Positions 1 through 8,827 of a DNA stretch of 64,000 bases are shown piece after piece; within the stretch, counting starts at the first letter, position 1; every line of letters starts with the position of its first letter. This DNA comes from Solidesulfovibrio sp. (GTDB lineage: Bacteria; Desulfobacterota; Desulfovibrionia; Desulfovibrionales; Desulfovibrionaceae). The stretch is taken from contig NZ_JARKOZ010000044.1 of the NCBI RefSeq assembly GCF_029978005.1, forward strand, positions 79,787-143,786. The letters run 5' to 3'. The notes under the pieces were generated by a model that saw nothing but the letters and a program-made list of their open reading frames with translations, did not search any database and had not been told where the DNA came from. The position numbers were made by a program, and so were the translations under genes.

Positions 1-728
1 GCTGCGAAAATGACCAGGGACTTGTATGCCAGGCGGTGAGAAAATATGATTTTTTGTTCTCCGCCTCTGGTCGCCAGTGAATACCCCATGAGAACGACTC
101 CCAAGAGAACGCCGATCCCGCGCGTCGGGCTTTGGGAGAGATCCAGCGCGCTGTAGAGCAGTTCCTGACTGACGACCAGGAATTGGGCGGTGAGAATGGC
201 CATGAGGCCCAGCACGAAAAACTTGATGCGCCAGCGTTTGACATGCGTGGCATTGACCAATGTCGCTTCCAGATTGAACAGGCACCAGAGAACGGCGATA
301 AGAAGGCCCAGATGGTGGTAGAACCCCAATTTCGTCAGGGGAATGATCCAAGGGGTCTGGCGCAGGGGGGGCGAGAACAGGGCTTGCGCGGGCATGGTCA
401 GCGGGATCAGAAGCAAGAGGCCGCAGGAGGAGAGGAAGAGCGCCTTCAACCAGGACATGGAATGGGGCCGGCTGATCCTGGCATAGGCCAGACTGAAACC
501 TGCCAGAGCCCACACGGCCAGTCCCTGGGACGCAAGACTCCAGCGTTCCAAGGTCAGGGGGGCGGCGAGAGAGCCGACGGCTGGCAAGTTCAGGAGTTCG
601 GTGACGATCAATCCCGTCAGGGCGAGAAGCAGGAGCGTATCGGGCCAGGTGAATTGACGCCTAAACAGGACCATCATGCACACAAGCAATCCGAAAATGC
701 TGGAGAGGGCGACAAGAATGGTTTGCAT
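1..728 (-). CDS. prsK: PEP-CTERM/XrtA-system sensor histidine kinase PrsK, N-terminal part (cut by window edge)
   Basis: This open reading frame has no stop before base 1, so only about 242 N-terminal residues are visible. They form a largely hydrophobic region with about seven or eight membrane helices, ending in a stretch (YSLATRGGEQKIIFSHRLAY) like the end of the membrane sensor module of PrsK proteins. The kinase domain would lie outside the window. The ATG at 728 follows AGGCGGA and sits 15 bases after the epsI stop, so it is the third gene of an exosortase-epsI-prsK operon. In known loci PrsK pairs with the NtrC-type regulator PrsR and controls EPS/PEP-CTERM genes; that partner would be left of the window. 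The assignment rests on context plus weak sequence resemblance. Confidence 0.7.
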   Translation of the reverse strand, partial: MQTILVALSSIFGLLVCMMVLFRRQFTWPDTLLLLALTGLIVTELLNLPAVGSLAAPLTLERWSLASQGLAVWALAGFSLAYARISRPHSMSWLKALFLSSCGLLLLIPLTMPAQALFSPPLRQTPWIIPLTKLGFYHHLGLLIAVLWCLFNLEATLVNATHVKRWRIKFFVLGLMAILTAQFLVVSQELLYSALDLSQSPTRGIGVLLGVVLMGYSLATRGGEQKIIFSHRLAYKSLVIFA

Positions 729-743
729 GGCATTCCGCCTTGT

Positions 744-1379
744 CTATGAGGATATGAAGGTGTGAAGGATCGGGTACAGCTGTTTGAGGAATGATTCGGC
801 TGCGAACACAGCTTCGGTCGAATCCTCCTCTATGGGCAGGGATACGCGCACGAAGCAAGCTCCGCGTTGTCCATTTTGGACAGAATTGGCGATTTCAGCC
901 AGTTTGAGTCCGATCTCGGTGGAGAGGGTTCGACCACGGACCATGAACCAATACAAGAACAGTCTCTGCTGATCTTCCTGTCGATACAGCGCCTTCGTCA
1001 GATGTATATGGTTCTTGCCAATCTCCATCTCCTGGGTGTGTGAGGAAATTTCCAGCCAGCCGTTCCCCGGCAGACAGTTTTTAGGGGAATGGATCGGTCC
1101 TGCCCCTTGTGCCCCGTCGTGGTAGCCAACGTAGAGGTCAATTGTTTTCCCGTCAGGACCTAGATAGTGGCGATAGAGATAGTCGCTTGGACGAAGAACA
1201 GACAACAATTCTTGGTTAAAGTATTCAGCATTGGCAGAATGCCAGTCACCAAGCTGTGCAGGAAATTCTGAAAGCGGTCTGGGTAGGGGCTGTATCTTTT
1301 CTTTGTGCAGGGTCATGTACCCATATGCGGCCAAGAACAGACTGTAAACGAATACAAATCGGAGCCAGTGAATTCTCAC
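744..1379 (-). CDS. epsI: EpsI family protein (exosortase-associated)
   Basis: A protein of 211 residues with one N-terminal membrane anchor (about residues 8-22) and a periplasmic domain with typical EpsI features: the PLSEFPAQLGDW region, YVGYHDGAQGAGPIHSPKNC and a C-terminal WFMVRGR segment. EpsI family members are encoded beside, or fused to, exosortases in EPS loci; their biochemical role is not settled. The start is GTG at 1379, overlapping the TGA of the upstream exosortase, with a strong AAGGAGG five bases before it, so the two are translationally coupled. Confidence 0.88.
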   Translation of the reverse strand: MRIHWLRFVFVYSLFLAAYGYMTLHKEKIQPLPRPLSEFPAQLGDWHSANAEYFNQELLSVLRPSDYLYRHYLGPDGKTIDLYVGYHDGAQGAGPIHSPKNCLPGNGWLEISSHTQEMEIGKNHIHLTKALYRQEDQQRLFLYWFMVRGRTLSTEIGLKLAEIANSVQNGQRGACFVRVSLPIEEDSTEAVFAAESFLKQLYPILHTFISS

Positions 1380-2272
1380 TTGAACCTCCTTAATACCTGA
1401 TGCAGGCCGGCCAAGGCGGCCAAAGCCAAAACGAAAGTGACTAAGCCGGTGAACTCATGAAAAAAGCCTTCAGCCGCCGCGGCTCCAAATTTACGGGCCA
1501 GGACTCCCGTGACGGTGACGCGCAGGACGTTGGCGCCGACAGCGATGGGAAGAGTGGAGGCCACCAGTATGATGCGATGCCGGGGAGACCGGATGAGGAT
1601 CAAGGCATAGGCTGTCGACAGGGCGAAAAGCGCGGTGAGGGAGCGCAGGCCGCTGCACGCGTCCACGACCTCCAGAGTGATGTTGGGAAACATGATGATG
1701 TTTCCTTCACGTACGACCATCATCCCCATGGCTTGGAGGATGCCGACGGAAAGCCAGCTGACGAAGAGCTTCAAAGGGAAGGCGACAGCATTGTACACAA
1801 TTGCCGGAAGAGGAATCATGTACACAAGAAAGAGCAGCGCTGAGGCCAGCAGAGAGAATACCCTTTTGCCGAACCAATAGAGAACACAACCGCACAGCGC
1901 AATCACGAGCGACAATCGCATGGTAAAAAGTTCGAAGGCCAGCCAACCCGCCACAAGCATGATCACCGAGGCAGCGATCAGAAACAGGCCGATCTTGCTG
2001 GAGTCGACAGGGCTTGTTGCCAGCTCGGATCGTCGCATCCATACGATATACAAGGAGATCAAAGGAATGAAGAACCCGTGAGAAGCATTGTCGTCAAAAT
2101 ACCAATCTCGGACCATAGACGGTATTATTTGACTATAGCACAGAGCGAGAACAACAATCCCTAGCGCGAGTGGAAGCCATTGCATGCGAATGGCTGGTCC
2201 CAGGGTGTAGGATTGTATGGAGGCAGAGTGGGTGTCTGACTGTTTGTGCACTGTGCCACGTGTTATGTGCAT
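1376..2272 (-). CDS. Exosortase (PEP-CTERM sorting transpeptidase-like membrane protease)
   Basis: A protein of 298 residues with about eight membrane helices and the exosortase catalytic triad: Cys206 in VDACSGLRS, Arg251 in GANVLRVT and His272 in GFFHEFTGLV. Exosortases cleave C-terminal PEP-CTERM-like signals of exported proteins at the inner membrane. Context (EpsI, PrsK, PrsT, XrtA-type EPS core) suggests an XrtA-like enzyme, but the exact Xrt subclass cannot be fixed by eye. The ATG at 2272 is preceded by AGGA at seven bases. No protein with a recognisable PEP-CTERM tail is encoded in this window, so its substrates are probably elsewhere in the genome. Confidence 0.9.
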   Translation of the reverse strand: MHITRGTVHKQSDTHSASIQSYTLGPAIRMQWLPLALGIVVLALCYSQIIPSMVRDWYFDDNASHGFFIPLISLYIVWMRRSELATSPVDSSKIGLFLIAASVIMLVAGWLAFELFTMRLSLVIALCGCVLYWFGKRVFSLLASALLFLVYMIPLPAIVYNAVAFPLKLFVSWLSVGILQAMGMMVVREGNIIMFPNITLEVVDACSGLRSLTALFALSTAYALILIRSPRHRIILVASTLPIAVGANVLRVTVTGVLARKFGAAAAEGFFHEFTGLVTFVLALAALAGLHQVLRRFK

Positions 2273-3053
2273 GGTCGTTCCTGTATAGTGTTTAAATATT
2301 TAATTTGTTTTATTGTATACGACTTGTTTTATCGTGCCATACTTCTATGGGGCTGCTTATGCTGTGTATGAATTGAGAATGTCTTGCATGTCTAACACGT
2401 TGATGCATTGTCGAAGATTGTTTCCAGCCTGCACGGATGCTTGGTTTGTGAAAGCTGCTCCTCCATTTGAGTGCGCATTGTTTGCGAAAGCATGGGATAG
2501 ACGGAATGCGGGGAATGCCCCATTCGACCTGGGGTGATTCACGAGCCGATGGAGTTGTTACCCTCACCGCCCCCAAAAGGATTTTCAGAATCTGGGAAGG
2601 GAATGGTTGGCTGGGGAAGTATTAACCTATTGATATTTCAATGGTTACGAAGCCAATTGAGAGGACGTTTTCGCGCCTGGCGAGCGAACGCGCCGTGTCG
2701 CGCCCTCTGTGTTGGATAACGACCCTGAGCTCGTTGCTGTGTCGCTGTTTCGCTGTGCGCTGACCCGGGCGGGGCATGGTCTTGATTGGCCCCTGGCAAG
2801 CCTTGGCAAAAGAGCATCGTCGGAAGCTTCAATGGCAAATTCGAGACGAATGCCTCTGTGTGGTGTGATTTCGGTCCGGGCTCGAAGCCAAGGTGGTGAT
2901 CAAGGGCCGGGGTAGGGCTTAGGGCGAGGTACGCACGCATCCGGGACTGGGTAAATGACGCCCGGAGCTTGCTCCCGAATGATCGGGAACAATTCAATCC
3001 GGGCCACCGCCCGCAGGAATTGACAGGGCCGGAGTATGTGAAAGGCTAATTGT
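2273..3053. other. Gene-poor region upstream of the exosortase operon
   Basis: About 780 bases with no convincing gene. The first 130 bases beside the exosortase start are AT-rich, as expected for a promoter, and contain a repeated ATAAAACAA motif on the minus strand. The part from about 2640 to 3000 is GC-richer and holds only short overlapping open frames on both strands with no family resemblance; it may be decayed coding sequence. Confidence 0.5.
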
Positions 3054-3701
3054 CTATATGGCGACACCGTGTTTCATGCAATAAACAGCCAATTCGACAG
3101 TCGTTTCGCAGTTCAATTTTGTCTTTAAATTTGCCTTGTGTTTTTCAACAGTCCTGTGGCTAATAAATAAGATGGATCCAATCTCCTTGTTCCCTTTGCC
3201 CTGCAGCAAAAGGCTAAGAACCTCTCTCTCGCGCCTGGAAAGTCCTTGTGTCGGCGTATCTTGTGCGTTTTTATAGCCCAGGTATCCGCATACGACATTG
3301 GCGGATACGTCAGGTGTTAAGTACTTTTTCCCGTTAGCTATCGCCTTGATGGCTGTGGAAAATTCGATGATGGATGCCGACTTGAGGAGATAGCCGTCGG
3401 CTCCTGCGGCGAGGGCGCCACGGATCACGGCGGCTTCATCGTGGCCGGTGAATGCGAGCACTTTTATTTTGGAATGTCGGGACTTGATGTCCTCTATGAC
3501 GCCTATCCCTGTCTCTATGGTAGGCAGGCCCAGATCTATCATGGCGACATCTGGGGAAGTTCGTGTGATAAGCTGGAAGGCCTCCGCCGGGGTTGCCGCA
3601 ATGCCTACGACTGTGATGGATGGGAGTCCGCTGAGACAAAAGCGAACGCCTTCACGCACGAGTTCGTGGTCGTCGACAAGGATCAAACGGATAGATTTCA
3701 T
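3054..3701 (-). CDS. NarL/FixJ-type response regulator
   Basis: A protein of 215 residues. The receiver domain (about 1-120) has the acidic pair Asp10-Asp11 (LILVDDHELVREG), phospho-acceptor Asp56 (VAMIDLGLP), the switch Thr85 (AFTGHDE) and Lys107 (YLLKSAS). A LuxR-type helix-turn-helix follows at about 153-210 (LSRREREVLSLLLQGKGNKE). The start is taken at ATG 3701, after GTGAGGTTGCC; an in-frame ATG 93 bases earlier lacks a ribosome site. It is 134 bases downstream of the PAS kinase on the same strand and is its likely partner. Base composition is more AT-rich than the EPS genes. Confidence 0.88.
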   Translation of the reverse strand: MKSIRLILVDDHELVREGVRFCLSGLPSITVVGIAATPAEAFQLITRTSPDVAMIDLGLPTIETGIGVIEDIKSRHSKIKVLAFTGHDEAAVIRGALAAGADGYLLKSASIIEFSTAIKAIANGKKYLTPDVSANVVCGYLGYKNAQDTPTQGLSRREREVLSLLLQGKGNKEIGSILFISHRTVEKHKANLKTKLNCETTVELAVYCMKHGVAI

Positions 3702-3835
3702 GGCAACCTCACTATTTGTCCATGGCCATGTTGGTTCGCAAGAGGGCCCTGATTGGGAAGGGTCGGAGCCCCTCGTGCGGGAGTGTATATTCATTGCCGT
3801 ATCACTTCATGGCTTATGCATGGTTCCTTGGGTGG

Positions 3836-5086
3836 TCATGGCCAGTTTCCTTGATTATTCCGGCGTTGTGTTGGGGCTGGAAATTTTACTGTCAATGTTG
3901 TTTCATTGATGTTCGAAGCAGTGAAGATAATGTGCCCGCCATGCGCTTTGGCGATTAACCATGCATGGTATGCACCCAGGCTGTTCTTGAAATCTTTTAT
4001 ATTTGTAGATTGTTTTTCAAAAAAAGCGTCTTTTATGGATTGAGGAATTGTTTCTTTGATACATATGTCGACAAATATGTGAGATGTAGTTGATCTGTGC
4101 AAGATGGTAACTGCATTATTCGGCGGAGATAGTGCTATGACGTTTTTGATTATATTTTGAAACATATTTTCGACAAGAAATTCGTCGCCGTAAATATTCA
4201 AATCGTCACATCTGTGGGTCAGGGCAATATTTTTTTCTGCCAATATGTCTGCAAGCGTCGAGGATATGTTTTGATAAATGTCGATAAATTTAATTTGAGT
4301 TGTTTGTGGTATGAAGGTCCCCCGTTCCATTTTTTCAATTTTTTCTTTCGAATCCATCAAGATGGCAATCTGTCTCACGGCGTTATAAAGTCTTGGCAAG
4401 TGCCTTACAAGCTGTTCATTCAGGCGTCCTTTGGATATTAAGTGTGTCAGTGCGATCAAGCTTGCAAGGGGCGTTTTGATGTCGTGTCGGATCATGCGCT
4501 CGACGTCATCTTTTAACTTCTCTTTCTGCTTCTGCTCGGTGATGTCTCGGCCCACGGCCCGTGTCTCTTCGATTGTTCCGCTTTTGTTGAAGAGAGCTTT
4601 GTTTACTGACTGTATCCAACGCACTTCGCCGGATCCGTTGATTGCACGATATTCTGTGACAACAACCGGATTGTCGGGTGTTAGGCTTGCAATTCGGTCG
4701 TATACGCTAGGAATGTCTTCCGAAAACACGTTCTGGTGCCAATAGTTACCAATAAAATGCTCCTTGCTCTGGCCAAAAAAGCGGCAAAAAGCATTGTTGA
4801 CAAAAATACAAATCCCGTTTGACTTGTATATGCTAATGAGTTCGGTTTGATTTTCTACGATAGACTGATAGAATGTGTCTGTCTGCTTGATAGATTCGCT
4901 GGCTTGTCTTTTTGGCGCAAGGTGTCGCACGCCAGATGGTTCCATGCCTCCGTATTTTGACTTGCCTTTGAATATCCTGATCGAGCTGATGCAGTTTTTG
5001 CGGTAAATTTCCGAGGTGGGCCGTCCCGCTTCGGTTCCCATAAGCATCTTGACGATCAGCGTCTCTGAAAATCGAGATTTCCGCAT
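3836..5086 (-). CDS. PAS histidine kinase with IS3-type OrfA-derived N-terminus
   Basis: A protein of 416 residues from ATG 5086 (GGAG eight bases upstream; an in-frame start 42 bases earlier is less likely). Residues 1 to about 68 look like the start of an IS3-family OrfA transposase (MRKSRFSETLIVKML, EAGRPTSEIYRKN, SKYGGME). A PAS/PAC domain follows (about 70-185), then a dimerisation/phospho-acceptor helix with His201 (MIRHDIKTPLASL) and an N-box near 307-316 (MFQNIIKNVI). The G boxes are degenerate: the usual glycine-rich loops are replaced by IKETIPQS (343-350) and KNSLGAY (367-373). ATP binding may therefore be weakened or lost. The gene is strikingly AT-rich for this genome, suggesting horizontal transfer. 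It precedes the response regulator in a two-gene operon. Confidence 0.85.
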   Translation of the reverse strand: MRKSRFSETLIVKMLMGTEAGRPTSEIYRKNCISSIRIFKGKSKYGGMEPSGVRHLAPKRQASESIKQTDTFYQSIVENQTELISIYKSNGICIFVNNAFCRFFGQSKEHFIGNYWHQNVFSEDIPSVYDRIASLTPDNPVVVTEYRAINGSGEVRWIQSVNKALFNKSGTIEETRAVGRDITEQKQKEKLKDDVERMIRHDIKTPLASLIALTHLISKGRLNEQLVRHLPRLYNAVRQIAILMDSKEKIEKMERGTFIPQTTQIKFIDIYQNISSTLADILAEKNIALTHRCDDLNIYGDEFLVENMFQNIIKNVIALSPPNNAVTILHRSTTSHIFVDICIKETIPQSIKDAFFEKQSTNIKDFKNSLGAYHAWLIAKAHGGHIIFTASNINETTLTVKFPAPTQRRNNQGNWP

Positions 5087-6233
5087 CGCTTTTTCTCCAG
5101 AGCGAGTTTGCCAATGGTAAACGCTCACAGGAGCCGCCTTTACCCTCTTGAATCCATTCGCTGGCCCGGGCGGTTCCGGTGGAGAACGCGGACGGCGTCA
5201 ACGAACATGTGAAAATCCTCCTGCCGCGCAGTCGACGAGCCCATCGCAGGGGATGGCGTTCCACCGACGGAGAGCCATTCCCACTCGCGGAGGCGAAGTG
5301 TGCCTTTGGCCGGAGCACGGCAAAGCGCGGGAGATGTTCGTCGTGATTGTTGGCCGGCTCAACTCCGACTTCCAGAGGACCAGCCACAAATGATTCACCT
5401 CCTCGACGAGGCGTTAGGTCAATTGCCGGCCTCTTTCTGCCGGTGCGCGGGTTTGAACACCAGGCGAATGATACGGGAAACCGGTTGTGCAACTCCTTGT
5501 GCGACAGGAGATGCCTTTCGCTCGGTTGATTTGGCAGTGTGTCGTGACCTCGGCGATGACTTCGTAATGCGGATGGATAGTGAAACAAACCCGGCAGAAG
5601 ATCTTCCTGGTGTCTCCCTGCCTGACATGCATATTCGGTACAGTGAAGGAAAAATTCTGGACGGCGCATCGATGGTCGGCCTTGGTTACGTCAATGGCGG
5701 CAATAATGGACGGATATCCCGGACCGTAGCTCGTGCGACGGAAAGGGTGAACGAGTTCGTTGAGCGGTTCGGGGATAATAATCTGAGTTTCCATTTTTAT
5801 AGTCTAATCAAAAGGAGGGAAAACACAATACGAAATAATATTAACAAATCGGTAGGGCAAGGCTATCATCTTCGGTTCCAAGGATTTGCCAGATGCCTTA
5901 TAATATCCTGATATTTTTTGATAAATAGAGCGCTTTAACAGAGGCGGCCAGTGCCTCGGCTATCCTCTCGGAGCGGGGCAGCGTGCGTTACCCCCGTACG
6001 AATTGTCGTCTGGCCAGATTTTATATGTGCAATTCCAGATGCTTCACCGGGCGGATGGGAGCAGTCCCCCAGTCCGAATGGGGCATCATCCCCATTTCTT
6101 CCGCTTCATGCCTCCAGTAAAGCCCTATCCTAAAGAATGCCCCCGATACGGACGCCTGCCTGCAAGCAACTCGCGGGCGCGGGGAGGGGGTCGGGCCGTG
6201 ATGTTGCGCCAACTTGCTACCAAGGATGAGGCG
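5087..6233. other. Long divergent intergenic region between the two-component pair and prsT
   Basis: About 1.15 kb between the divergent kinase gene and prsT. It has several medium-length open frames (for example 5414-5794 minus and 5300-5911 plus), but none has a good ribosome site or recognisable motif. Because the adjacent kinase begins with IS3 OrfA sequence, part of this may be decayed mobile-element DNA. The AT-rich end (about 5800-5940) should carry the promoter of the EPS operon. Confidence 0.5.
5899..5904 (+). promoter_or_regulatory. Possible sigma70 -10 box upstream of prsT
   Basis: A perfect TATAAT lies in an AT-rich stretch about 330 bases before the prsT start. No good -35 hexamer is seen at 16-18 bases upstream, so this is only a candidate. 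Confidence 0.25.
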
Positions 6234-8795
6234 ATGCCGAGAACTGTCAGGTGGGTGATGCTTTTCCTGGTCGGTCTGACGTTGTTTATGACCGGCTGCC
6301 GGGAGCAAGGCAGAGATCAGGCCCTGGCCGAGGGGAGCCGTCTCGCGGCGGCAGGCAATGCCAAGGGCGCGATGGTCGTCTACAAGGCGCTTCTGGAACG
6401 CGACCCCAAGGATAGCCAGGCGCGTTACGAACTGGCCTCGGCTTATCTCGCCCTCGGCAAGTCGAAGCAGGCCGAGAAGGAAGCGCAGCAGCTGGCGGAC
6501 AGCCCCAATCCCCCCAGCCAGCTTCCGCTCCTGATCGCCAGGATTCGTGTCGCCCTGAACCAGACCGAGGAGGCGTTGAAGGAACTCGCGGGCTACCTGT
6601 CCCGGAACCCCGATTCGGCGGAGGCCTGGGAAGTGCTCGGCCATGCCTATTTCCGCGTCGACAATTTGCCCGAGGCCGCCAAAGCTTATCAGCAATCCCT
6701 GTCCCTGAACCCGGGACAGATCGAGGCCAGGATCGGGCTTGCCGGGGTTCGGCTCGACCAGGGGCAGCTTTCGCAAGCCCGGGCCGAGTTGGATGTCTTG
6801 CTGGCCGCCAATCCCGACAATTACCGTGGATTGCGCCTGCTGGGCCAAGTCGAGGCCATGAGCAATGATTTTGCCGGGGCCATGCAAACCTATGAGCGCA
6901 TCGTCGCCAAATTTCCCAATGATATCGAGGCACGTTACTACGGAGCCTTTTATCGCTTCGCCAGTCAGGGCGCATTCGAGGGTGTCGAAGGCGTCGCGCG
7001 CAAACTGATGACGGATTTTCCCAATCGCCCCGAGGGATTCAAGCTCCAGGGACTCCTGGAGTTGACCCGCGGGGCGTCGGCGCAGGCCGTAAGCAACTTC
7101 CAGCAGGCCCTGCGCCTGCGCTCCGACATACAAACCAATTATTACCTGGCCCAGGCGTATGAACGCGACGGCAGACTGGAGATGGCCATCAGCGAGCTGG
7201 GAATTGTTCTCGACAACAGCCCCCAGCAAGTCCAGCCCCGACAGTTGCTGGCCAGGCTGCATTTCCGGATGGGGCGGCCCGAGGCCGCCAGGGCAGAATT
7301 GGAAAAAATTCTGCAACTCAAGCCTGAGGATGCACAGGCCAAACGCATGCTCGGCGATATTTATCTCCTCAAAGGACAATTCGACAAAAGCCTGGGCTAT
7401 TACGAAGCCATTCCTGAGGATGCGCCGCAAGCCATCGCCGCGCAGCTGCAGAAAAGCCGCATCCTGGTTTTGCTGGGCCACGTGGATCAGGCCGAAGCGC
7501 AATTGCGGCAGGCCCTGGCCAGGAGGCCGGACAGCCTGGAGGGGCGGCTGACCCTTGCCGGCCTGCTCAACAAACGGCAACGCCCTGACGCGGCTGCCGC
7601 CGTGCTGGATCAGGAAGGATTAAGCCAGGCAGACGCGGCCCTGGCTCATCTCGCGAAGGCCGGCATCCTTGCCCGGCAAGGCCGAACGGACGAGGCTCTG
7701 GGACTGCTGGAAAGAGCCAAGGCATTGGATCCGGCCCTGACGGCGGCCTATTGCCTCTCGGCCGCGATCTCTTTCCAGGTGCACGACACGGCCAAAGCCG
7801 TGGAGCAGTATCGGGAGCTCCTCATCCGTTTTCCCGAGGATCCCGTCGCTCATGCCGCCTTGGCCGCCTGTCTCGAGGAGGAGGGCAGTTTCGAGGAGGC
7901 CCGCACCCATCTGGAGCAAGCGGCCAAATCCAGGCAGTGCGACATCGTCCTTGACCTGGTCGCCTTTCTCGTCCGCAGGGACAATCTGCAAAGCGCCTTG
8001 AAGGTGCTGGGCGATTGCCGTGGGGCGCAGGGGGATCACCTTCCTGCGCTCGTCGCCATGGCCCGTCTCCAGGCCGCCCTTGGCGACGCGGCCGCCAGTC
8101 TGGCCACCATCCAAAAAATCGAGGCGATAGATCAGGATACGGCCCTTGCCGAGCGATTCCGTCTGTCCGTGTACCGCAAGGATTGGCAGCGGGCCGCAAC
8201 CGAAGCGACCAGGCTCATGGAGCGCCATGTGGCTTCGGCCAACGACATGGCCCGCGCCGTGTCGCTGGTCGAGGAAGGGGATTTGTCCGGCGCGCAGCGC
8301 ATCGTCCGTCAGAGCTTTGCGGCGGAGCCGTCCGTGGCCGGCGCGCGGCTGGGATTGGTGGCGCTGCTGCTGCAAATGGGTCGGACCCAGGAAGCGGCGC
8401 GTTATTTTGACGCATCCGCCTCCACGGCCCCGGCGTCTGGCATGGCCACCGCGCCTGGGGGCGAGGCCGGGCAATACGTTGCGCAAGGCGACAGCATGGT
8501 TTGGAACCGGCAAAGCATGTGGCGTCGGGACAAGAGCATTCCCATGGTGCTCAACACATTGTCCATGATCTATGCGGATAAGCCGTCGCTCGTCGGGAAA
8601 GCGCTGGAATATGCCATGGCGGCGAATGTATTGGAAGGAGATAATCCGATCATTCTCGATACGCTGGGCTATGCTTTGCTCAAAAACGATCGCCAGCCAG
8701 ACGCGATATTTATTCTTCAAGAAGCTGCTTTTCTGGCTCCGAACAATGAAGACATTTCCCGTCACCTCTCTATGGCGATTGTATATAAGGACTGA
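6234..8795 (+). CDS. prsT: PEP-CTERM-system TPR-repeat lipoprotein PrsT
   Basis: A protein of 853 residues with a lipoprotein signal (hydrophobic WVMLFLVGLTLF, then lipobox MTGC with Cys at about residue 22), followed by tandem TPR-like helical hairpins through nearly the whole length (many A..Y/L..A..L..NP units). This matches the very long PrsT lipoproteins found only in exosortase EPS loci, thought to act as periplasmic scaffolds for polymer assembly or export. The start is ATG 6234, with AAGGATGAG upstream; the upstream in-frame extension lacks coding character and would bury the lipobox. First gene of the plus-strand EPS core operon. Confidence 0.9.
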   Translation: MPRTVRWVMLFLVGLTLFMTGCREQGRDQALAEGSRLAAAGNAKGAMVVYKALLERDPKDSQARYELASAYLALGKSKQAEKEAQQLADSPNPPSQLPLLIARIRVALNQTEEALKELAGYLSRNPDSAEAWEVLGHAYFRVDNLPEAAKAYQQSLSLNPGQIEARIGLAGVRLDQGQLSQARAELDVLLAANPDNYRGLRLLGQVEAMSNDFAGAMQTYERIVAKFPNDIEARYYGAFYRFASQGAFEGVEGVARKLMTDFPNRPEGFKLQGLLELTRGASAQAVSNFQQALRLRSDIQTNYYLAQAYERDGRLEMAISELGIVLDNSPQQVQPRQLLARLHFRMGRPEAARAELEKILQLKPEDAQAKRMLGDIYLLKGQFDKSLGYYEAIPEDAPQAIAAQLQKSRILVLLGHVDQAEAQLRQALARRPDSLEGRLTLAGLLNKRQRPDAAAAVLDQEGLSQADAALAHLAKAGILARQGRTDEALGLLERAKALDPALTAAYCLSAAISFQVHDTAKAVEQYRELLIRFPEDPVAHAALAACLEEEGSFEEARTHLEQAAKSRQCDIVLDLVAFLVRRDNLQSALKVLGDCRGAQGDHLPALVAMARLQAALGDAAASLATIQKIEAIDQDTALAERFRLSVYRKDWQRAATEATRLMERHVASANDMARAVSLVEEGDLSGAQRIVRQSFAAEPSVAGARLGLVALLLQMGRTQEAARYFDASASTAPASGMATAPGGEAGQYVAQGDSMVWNRQSMWRRDKSIPMVLNTLSMIYADKPSLVGKALEYAMAANVLEGDNPIILDTLGYALLKNDRQPDAIFILQEAAFLAPNNEDISRHLSMAIVYKD

Positions 8796-8827
8796 TTGGG
8801 TATGGGCTGACATTCATGAGGTGCACC

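Noticed and set aside
2325..2339. Sigma54-like TGGCACG on the minus strand upstream of the exosortase gene
   Set aside because: The -24 half is perfect, but the bases at the -12 spacing are AACA instead of TTGC, so it does not meet the rule.
2638..2997. Minus-strand frame of 119 residues
   Set aside because: No ribosome site or family motif; overlaps frames on the other strand with equal support.
5414..5794. Minus-strand frame of 126 residues in the region upstream of prsT
   Set aside because: No ribosome site near its ATG and no resemblance recognised; might be decayed DNA.
6021..7580. 519-residue minus-strand frame
   Set aside because: Antisense shadow of prsT; composition pattern follows the codon bias of the real gene.
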